Origin: an uncultured Woeseiaceae bacterium
GTDB taxonomy: Bacteria; Pseudomonadota; Gammaproteobacteria; Steroidobacterales; Woeseiaceae
DNA: 10,849 bases
NCBI GenBank assembly: GCA_945787435.1
Contig: CALZHX010000333.1
Span: 1 to 10,849, forward strand
Direction: 5' to 3'
Positions 6,007-10,849 of this stretch are shown in pieces. The notes under the pieces are model-generated. The model searched no databases, was not told the DNA's origin, and saw only the letters and a program-made list of their open reading frames with translations. Both the position numbers and the translations under genes were made by a program. Numbering within the stretch: the stretch's first letter is position 1; each line of letters begins with the position of its first letter.

Positions 6007-8100
6007 ATGAACGACGTCGTGAATTATGTAATTGACGGGAACATCGGTGTAATCACGGTCAATAGTCCGCCCGTTAACGCCTTGTCTCAGGCTGTCCGCC
6101 AGGGATTGCTCGACGCAATCCGGGCGGCGGCCAGTGACGACACCGAAGCCATGGTGATTCACTGCGAAGGGCGCACCTTCATTGCGGGGGCGGACATAAA
6201 GGAATTCGGCAAGCCGCATGCCGAGCCTCTGTTGCCGGACTTGCTCAACGAGGTCGAGGCCAGCGAGAAAATCATTGTCGCTGCACTGCACGGTACCGCG
6301 CTGGGCGGTGGCTTCGAGACCGCATTGTCCTGCCACTACCGTATCGCGCTCGATAGCGCGAAAGTCGGCCTGCCCGAAGTCAAGCTCGGCCTGTTGCCCG
6401 GGGCTGGCGGCACACAACGCGTGCCGCGGCTCGCGGGCGTCGAGGCAAGCCTCGAGCTGATCCTGAGCGGCGCTCCGATTGCGGCAGGTCGCGCCGCGGA
6501 GATCGGGCTCGTGGACAAAGTTGTCAGTACCGACTTGCTTGCTGAAGCGCTGGCTTACGCGCGCCAGCTTGCAAAGACACGAGCGCCGGTCCGGCGGACC
6601 AGCGAACTAACCGTAGAGAATGTCGATGACAGTGTATTCGACAATGTATCTGCCGGCCTCGGCAAGCGCGCACGGGGACAGACGGCGCCACCCAGAATCG
6701 TTGAGTGTGTTCGAAGCGCAATGACGATGTCTTTTGAAGACGGCCAGAAACGCGAGCGAGAGTTATTTTCCGAGTGCATGCAGGACCCGCAGTCTGTGGC
6801 GCTGCGGCACATGTTTTTTGCCGAAAGGGTGGCGGCCAAGGTGGCCGGCTTGTCGGACGACGTGCCAATACGCGATGTGAAATCTGTCGGCATCATCGGC
6901 GGTGGCACGATGGGCGGTGGCATCGCGATGAGCTTCGCCAACGCTGGCATTTCGGTGACGCTTGTCGAGATCAATAATAAGGCGTTGCGGCGGGGGCTCA
7001 CGATCATTGATCAGAACTACGCGGGCAGCGTCAAACGCGGCAAACTCAGCGAAAGCAAGGCCGCAGACTGCAGAGGCCTCATCAGCGGCGCGACGGACTA
7101 TAGCGCTTTGGGCGATGTCGACCTGGTCATCGAGGCGGTGTTCGAAGACCCGGAACTCAAGAAAGACATTTTCGCGCGCCTCGACAAGGCTTGTAAGCCC
7201 GGCGCGATTCTGGCGACGAACACTTCCTACCAGGACGTCAACGAAATTGCTGCAGCGACGATGCGACCGCAGGATGTCCTGGGTATGCATTTCTTCAGTC
7301 CCGCGCACATCATGAAGTTGCTTGAGGTCGTTCGCGCGGACAAGACGGCGGATGATGTGTTGAACACAGTGATGGCGCTGTCAAAAAGAATCCGCAAAGT
7401 CGCTGTTGTTTCGGGCGTTTGCTACGGGTTCATCGGCAATCGAATGTTGCAGGGCTATTTCCGCGAGGCGCAGCTTTGCCTGATCGAGGGCGGATCGCCC
7501 GAGAGTGTTGATGCTGCCCTGTATGACTGGGGTATGGCTATGGGACCGATCAGTGTTGGTGACCTGGCGGGACTTGATGTCGGTTACAAGGCGCGACAGG
7601 CGCAGCCTGAAGAAGAGCGGGGTGATCCTGCGGCCTATCGTGTTCCCGATGTTCTCGTCGAAGCAGGCCGGCTAGGGCAGAAGAGTGGCAAGGGCTTCTA
7701 CACCTATGATGCCGATACTCGTGCAAGAACATCGGACCCTGACGTGCAGGCCATTATCGAACGCGAAGCTGCGGCGCTCGGCATCGAACGGAGCCCTATT
7801 GATGCCGAAGAGATCGTTGATCGCCTGATCTATGCACTTGTGAACGAAGGCATGCGGATACTGGAAGAAGGAATAGCGCAGCGGCCGGGTGATATCGATG
7901 TCGTCTATGTCTATGGCTATGGGTTTCCCGCATGGCGAGGCGGGCCAATGCATTACGCCGATGCTGTTGGTCTTGGTAATGTGCTGTCCCGCATTGAGGA
8001 ATTTCGAAATCGCTTTGGTGACGACAATTGGGCGCCGGCACCGTTGCTTGAAAAACTGGTAAGAGAAGGCAGGACGCTTGCCGAGTGGACTGAAAGGTAA
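6007..8100 (+). CDS. Bifunctional enoyl-CoA hydratase / 3-hydroxyacyl-CoA dehydrogenase (FadJ/FadB-like)
   Basis: This 697-residue fused enzyme carries out two successive beta-oxidation steps: hydration of trans-2-enoyl-CoA, then NAD-dependent oxidation of 3-hydroxyacyl-CoA. The crotonase domain (about 1-190) has the oxyanion-hole region FIAGADIKEF and both catalytic glutamates, Glu104 in GGGFETAL and Glu124 in GLPEVKLGLLPGAGGTQR. The dehydrogenase has the dinucleotide motif GIIGGGTMGGGIA (295-307) with Glu321 after the second strand. Its likely catalytic residues are Ser407 in TNTSYQD, His428 in GMHFFSP, Glu440 and Asn478 in GFIGNRM. C-terminal helical domains (about 475-565 and 605-690) complete it. 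Size and order resemble the short bacterial and peroxisomal type, smaller than E. coli FadB/FadJ (about 715-730). GGAG at 5997-6000 lies 6 bases before the ATG. No thiolase or acyl-CoA dehydrogenase is in the window, so it is not a standard fadBA operon; chain-length range is unknown. Confidence 0.94.
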   Translation: MNDVVNYVIDGNIGVITVNSPPVNALSQAVRQGLLDAIRAAASDDTEAMVIHCEGRTFIAGADIKEFGKPHAEPLLPDLLNEVEASEKIIVAALHGTALGGGFETALSCHYRIALDSAKVGLPEVKLGLLPGAGGTQRVPRLAGVEASLELILSGAPIAAGRAAEIGLVDKVVSTDLLAEALAYARQLAKTRAPVRRTSELTVENVDDSVFDNVSAGLGKRARGQTAPPRIVECVRSAMTMSFEDGQKRERELFSECMQDPQSVALRHMFFAERVAAKVAGLSDDVPIRDVKSVGIIGGGTMGGGIAMSFANAGISVTLVEINNKALRRGLTIIDQNYAGSVKRGKLSESKAADCRGLISGATDYSALGDVDLVIEAVFEDPELKKDIFARLDKACKPGAILATNTSYQDVNEIAAATMRPQDVLGMHFFSPAHIMKLLEVVRADKTADDVLNTVMALSKRIRKVAVVSGVCYGFIGNRMLQGYFREAQLCLIEGGSPESVDAALYDWGMAMGPISVGDLAGLDVGYKARQAQPEEERGDPAAYRVPDVLVEAGRLGQKSGKGFYTYDADTRARTSDPDVQAIIEREAAALGIERSPIDAEEIVDRLIYALVNEGMRILEEGIAQRPGDIDVVYVYGYGFPAWRGGPMHYADAVGLGNVLSRIEEFRNRFGDDNWAPAPLLEKLVREGRTLAEWTER

Positions 8101-8171
8101 GTACGATTTGCGACGAATTGGTATCGGCGCGCATCTGATATGACGTGTAAACAAAACAGGGTGATGAGGTT

Positions 8172-8738
8172 ATGGCGTTTTCCAAAGTTGTAGTGAGCGT
8201 AGCTGCTATCGGGCTGTTCGGGGTTGCTATCGCACAGGATCAGACGAGAGTGCAGATCAAGGTGATATCGGACGATATGGATCACGAGGCGGTACGTATC
8301 GAACTCGACAGCGACGAGATGGGCTTCAACCTGCACGATATGCAGGAGGGAGAGAATCGCTCCATCGTGGACAAAAACGGGCGAACGATACTCGTGACTC
8401 GCAACGCAGACGGGTACTCATTCGACGTGGACGGCAAGACCATCGATATGCCGCTCATCGCCAGTGGACATCACGGTGTTGTTGTGGCTGATGCCGTGCA
8501 CGGTGAAAATGTGGACGTGCGTGTTATGAAACACGCCAAGGTTGCGACGTCGGTTCACATGGATGGCACCATGATTATGACGGGCAAGCCGGTTGACGAG
8601 GCCACACAGCAGGCGATCAGGTCGCTGCTCGAATCGGCAGGGCATGACGGTGAGGTGCGTTTCATGGATCGCGAACGCATTCACGAGAACCATGAGCAGG
8701 TTCGGGTCATTGAAGAACGCGTAGAAATTCGTGAGTAG
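8172..8738 (+). CDS. Exported protein of unknown family, histidine-rich
   Basis: I do not recognise this 188-residue protein. It has a clear Sec signal peptide: MAFSK, a hydrophobic core, and a probable cut after Ala21 (GVAIA then QDQ), so the mature part is periplasmic or secreted. That part is acidic and beta-rich at first (VQIKVISDDMDHEAVRIELD). A segment with alternating charged and hydrophobic residues follows, then a helix (VDEATQQAIRSLLESAG, 141-157), and a highly charged end, RVIEERVEIRE. It contains ten histidines (38, 55, 100, 101, 110, 121, 129, 158, 171, 174), many methionines and no cysteine in the mature part, which would suit metal binding but does not prove it. It starts 71 bases after the fad-like gene with GATGAGG or AGGGTGATG as loose ribosome sites; co-transcription is possible. 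It converges on the rhodanese gene with 22 bases between stops. Confidence 0.75.
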   Translation: MAFSKVVVSVAAIGLFGVAIAQDQTRVQIKVISDDMDHEAVRIELDSDEMGFNLHDMQEGENRSIVDKNGRTILVTRNADGYSFDVDGKTIDMPLIASGHHGVVVADAVHGENVDVRVMKHAKVATSVHMDGTMIMTGKPVDEATQQAIRSLLESAGHDGEVRFMDRERIHENHEQVRVIEERVEIRE

Positions 8739-8760
8739 TACGCGTCGCCGGCGTGCCAAA

Positions 8761-9150
8761 CTAGCCCGGAAAGTCGATCGGTAACTGAGCCTGGGCCCAG
8801 GCGACGATGCCACCTGCCATGGATTTCGCGTTCCTGTAGCCAAGTGCTTCGGCGGTAAGTGCCGCCAGGGCCGAGCGTCCGCCCGTACCGCAGTACAGAA
8901 CAATGGGTTGCTCTGCCGCGCTCATATTGATGTCCTTGCGGCAGCGATCCACGACGGCGTGCAATTCAAACTCGAGCAAACCACGTGGCAAATGAATGGC
9001 CCCGGGTATATGTCCGCGTTGATATTCGACCGGCTCGCGAATGTCGATGAACAATGTGTCGGCACCGAGGCAGTCGTGCAGGTCCGTAACTGAGCACTCT
9101 TTGATTGTGGCTTTCGCCTGGGCAACGATATCAGAGGGATTCACGAGCAT
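8761..9150 (-). CDS. Single-domain rhodanese-like sulfurtransferase
   Basis: This 129-residue protein has one rhodanese domain. Visible are TLFIDIREPVEYQRGHIPGAIHLP (32-55), the active-site loop with Cys87 in LYCGTGGRSALAA, and the closing MAGGIVAWAQAQLP. The six-residue loop CGTGGR is that of sulfurtransferases acting on thiosulfate or persulfides. No signal peptide is present, so it should stay in the cytoplasm, unlike the two exported upstream proteins. The frame is open to 9177, but AAGGAG at 9163-9158 lies 7 bases before the ATG at 9150, which fixes the start and removes an arginine-rich extension. The gene overlaps the end of the cytochrome gene by 20 bases, so it is translated from the same mRNA. 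Rhodaneses make or use sulfite and thiosulfate, which fits a neighbour that oxidises sulfite; a direct pathway link is inferred. Confidence 0.9.
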   Translation of the reverse strand: MLVNPSDIVAQAKATIKECSVTDLHDCLGADTLFIDIREPVEYQRGHIPGAIHLPRGLLEFELHAVVDRCRKDINMSAAEQPIVLYCGTGGRSALAALTAEALGYRNAKSMAGGIVAWAQAQLPIDFPG

Positions 9151-9529
9151 TGTCGGGCTCCTTCGTCGGCGGCGCATAGGGGTTCGGCGGCATCAGCCGC
9201 GGCGGAATAGCCATACGGCGCCGGTCGTCCTGCGGCGGATAATTCTCTGCAAGATACGCGATGATGCGGCTCTCGGTGTCGGGGTCGAACTGCCACAGGT
9301 TTTGCTTGGCCTGCATCCAGCGGATCATGTGAAGCCACTGTGCTTCGCTACCGCGTTGCTGTGTGATGAGCTTTGGTGAATGGCACGCTATGCAATTGGC
9401 TCGCACGATTTCCCAGTCGCCGTTCATCTTCAATCCCGACATCGGGTCGAGTGCGACGCCCTGTCCCGAGGCGCTACCGGCCCCGAAAATGAGCATTGCC
9501 AACACGACAGGAATTCGTCTCGCCCGCAT
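9131..9529 (-). CDS. Small monohaem cytochrome c, partner of the sulfite dehydrogenase
   Basis: The 132-residue protein has a Sec signal (residues 1-22, cut near GSASG then QG) and one haem-attachment site, Cys46-Ile-Ala-Cys49-His50, in NCIACHSPKLITQQRG. A methionine in HMIRWMQ (Met69 or Met72) is the likely second haem ligand. The helix ESRIIAYLAENYPPQ is the usual C-terminal helix of class I cytochromes c. A proline-rich tail of about 30 residues follows (IPPRLMPPNPYAPPTKEP), longer than the fold needs. It should be periplasmic and take electrons from the sulfite dehydrogenase, like SorB or SorU. The ATG at 9529 overlaps the sulfite dehydrogenase stop (TGATG), and the end overlaps the rhodanese start. 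An open frame extends to 9697, but that would run inside the dehydrogenase gene and lose the signal peptide, so 9529 is preferred. Confidence 0.9.
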   Translation of the reverse strand: MRARRIPVVLAMLIFGAGSASGQGVALDPMSGLKMNGDWEIVRANCIACHSPKLITQQRGSEAQWLHMIRWMQAKQNLWQFDPDTESRIIAYLAENYPPQDDRRRMAIPPRLMPPNPYAPPTKEPDNARESL

Positions 9530-10845
9530 CAGGCGACCTGCACAGCGATCCGGTGGCATGCGTTGTTCAGGTAGCCCTTGGGGTTCCAGCCTGGCAGTAC
9601 CATAGGCTGCGCGCGGCCCATATCGTCGGTGGCTCGCGCCCAGATTTCGTAGTAGCCAGACTCCGGGAATTCGATCTCGGCATTCCAGTGCTGCCATGCG
9701 AAGCGGTTGGCCGGATCTTTAAGACTTGCTTTCAACCAGGTTGCGCCGAAATCGATCGACACGTGCATTGCTTCGACGGCCCTGTCGCCGGCCCAGGCGT
9801 GTCCGCGGAGAGCGAGTTTGCTACCTGTCTCATGTTCAATTCCCGACTGCGGGAAGGTGATCAGCGACTTCACCGGCATGGACTCGATGATGCACATCTC
9901 ATCGTCCGGCACGACGCTGCCAGGTGCGACGGTCTTGCAAGGCACGCGATAGGAGGTCCCCGTCATTTTTGCACCATCGTGAACCTGATTTCGAATGACG
10001 ATCCTGTTCAGCCATTTGCCGCAGACCGAACCGGGCCAGCCAGCACACATGAGCCGCAGCGGGTAACCGTTCATCTCGGGGATGTCTTCACCATTCATCG
10101 CCCAGGCGATCAGCGTTTCGTCTTCAAGGGCCTTCTCGACAGGGATACCTCGCGAGATGGGAACCTTGCTTGGGTCACCGCTCGCATGTGTATCGGCGCC
10201 GTAATAGGCCACATAGACCGCGTCGTCATCAATGCCAACTTCTTCGAGCACGTCTTTTAGCCGAACTCCGGTCCATTCTGCGCAGCCGACAGCGCCTATC
10301 GACCACTGGTTGCCCGGCGCAGGAGGTACGAATTCGCTGCGACCATTGCCGCCGCACTCGAGCTGCAACTGGTACGTGTAGTGTCTGAACTTCTTCTTGA
10401 GCTCAGCGACCGTGAATGACATGGGGCGCGTTGCAGATTCACCGCCGAATTCAAGCGTCCACTTTTCAGGATCGATGTTAGTGGTAACAGGTGGCCTGCC
10501 GTTGTTGCGAACAAACAGGTACCTTGCAGGCGTGATGTCGTCGTCCAGCAAGTGTGCTGGCGTTTCGGCATTGACCGGGCGGTCATTCAGGATGATCAGG
10601 CCTTCTTTGCCCGGGATCGTGAACGGTTCGTTGGTCTGCGCCACGGCTGCCGGAATCAGGCCGCCCGGCATCAGGTGTGCGAATGGGATTGAGGCGCCGA
10701 CGGCCGTCGACATGGCGATCAGGCTACTCTTGGTCAGGAAGCCGCGCCGGGTGATCGGGTCGGTTCTGCGACCCCAGACCAGCTCATCGGCCGCGACCGG
10801 GTCTTCCGCATACAATTCGTGAATGCCGCGTTTTTTGTCGCTCAC
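9529..10845 (-). CDS. Tat-exported molybdenum sulfite dehydrogenase (SorA/SorT/SoxC family)
   Basis: This 438-residue enzyme oxidises sulfite to sulfate in the periplasm. The twin-arginine signal is ITRRGFLTKSS (Arg33-Arg34), then a hydrophobic stretch and a probable cut after AAVA (69). A pre-signal stretch, IHELYAEDP to ADELVWGRRTDP, is unusually long. The molybdopterin domain (about 75-295) contains the molybdenum ligand Cys164 in LECGGNGRSEF and the block GCAEWTGVRLKDVL. A C-terminal dimerisation domain (about 300-438) ends with YEIWARATDDMGRAQP. The loop MCAGWPGSVCGKWLNRI and the following VHDGAKM differ from classic SoxC and look closer to the SorT group, from memory. Start is GTG at 10845 (VSDKK), just 4 bases from the window edge, so the ribosome site is out of view and an earlier start cannot be excluded. 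It is first of three coupled genes, followed by the cytochrome and rhodanese. Confidence 0.9.
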   Translation of the reverse strand: MSDKKRGIHELYAEDPVAADELVWGRRTDPITRRGFLTKSSLIAMSTAVGASIPFAHLMPGGLIPAAVAQTNEPFTIPGKEGLIILNDRPVNAETPAHLLDDDITPARYLFVRNNGRPPVTTNIDPEKWTLEFGGESATRPMSFTVAELKKKFRHYTYQLQLECGGNGRSEFVPPAPGNQWSIGAVGCAEWTGVRLKDVLEEVGIDDDAVYVAYYGADTHASGDPSKVPISRGIPVEKALEDETLIAWAMNGEDIPEMNGYPLRLMCAGWPGSVCGKWLNRIVIRNQVHDGAKMTGTSYRVPCKTVAPGSVVPDDEMCIIESMPVKSLITFPQSGIEHETGSKLALRGHAWAGDRAVEAMHVSIDFGATWLKASLKDPANRFAWQHWNAEIEFPESGYYEIWARATDDMGRAQPMVLPGWNPKGYLNNACHRIAVQVA

Positions 10846-10849
10846 AACA

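Noticed and set aside
8739..8760. Bidirectional terminator between the unknown protein and the rhodanese
   Set aside because: Only a 4-base stem (ACGC/GCGT at 8740-8743/8751-8754) with no T-run on either side; too weak to annotate.
9151..9177. Arginine-rich N-terminal extension of the rhodanese
   Set aside because: The AAGGAG site at 9163-9158 is placed for the ATG at 9150, and the extension is just the cytochrome gene read in another frame.
9530..9697. Longer cytochrome reading frame starting at 9697
   Set aside because: It would lie inside the dehydrogenase gene in another frame and would bury the clear signal peptide that starts at 9529.
9496..10260. 254-residue forward frame opposite the sulfite dehydrogenase
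   Set aside because: Antisense shadow; no family features, while the minus strand encodes a complete molybdoenzyme.

Overview
The window reads as a GC-moderate (mid-50s % by eye) bacterial chromosome segment, most likely from a free-living, aerobic, heterotrophic proteobacterium, with Gammaproteobacteria favoured. This rests on gene style: the DUF4397-type lipoprotein, the FadJ-like bifunctional beta-oxidation enzyme, the ArsR/ArsI/ArsC/Acr3 set and a Tat-exported sulfite dehydrogenase with its own c-type cytochrome. There is no rRNA marker, so the assignment is an inference. Genes are tightly packed. No stretch over 300 bases lacks a gene, and I see no tRNA, rRNA, CRISPR array, insertion sequence or integrase.

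Layout. (1) 1-248 (+): the last part of a GGDEF (diguanylate cyclase) gene that begins outside the window. (2) 317-2611 (+): a compact four-gene arsenic resistance operon, arsR-arsI-arsC-acr3, with neighbouring genes overlapping or nearly touching. A perfect inverted repeat sits across the arsR start and is probably its own operator. ArsI breaks the C-As bond of trivalent organoarsenicals to give arsenite, ArsC reduces arsenate to arsenite, and Acr3 exports arsenite, so all routes converge on one pump. (3) 2608-5412 (-): an aldehyde dehydrogenase followed by a DUF4397-like lipoprotein, 21 bases apart and probably one transcript. It runs head-on into acr3, and the two stop codons share the bases CTAG. 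(4) 5585-5965 (-): an AraC-type DNA-binding domain without the usual sensor domain. (5) 6007-8100 (+): a bifunctional enoyl-CoA hydratase/3-hydroxyacyl-CoA dehydrogenase, divergent from the AraC-type gene. (6) 8172-8738 (+): an exported protein of unknown family. (7) 8761-10845 (-): a sulfite-oxidation cluster comprising a Tat-exported molybdenum sulfite dehydrogenase, a small monohaem cytochrome c and a rhodanese, all translationally coupled.

How it fits together. Two detoxification/redox modules (arsenic and sulfite) flank a middle block of acyl-CoA and aldehyde metabolism. The 172-base gap upstream of the aldehyde dehydrogenase holds two copies of the palindrome CCACGTGG whose centres lie 83 bases apart, one of them close to the predicted start of transcription. 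I found no convincing wholly new multi-gene system. The most unusual items are the possibly leaderless arsR transcript, the sensorless AraC-type protein, the paired palindromes and the unassigned histidine-rich exported protein.
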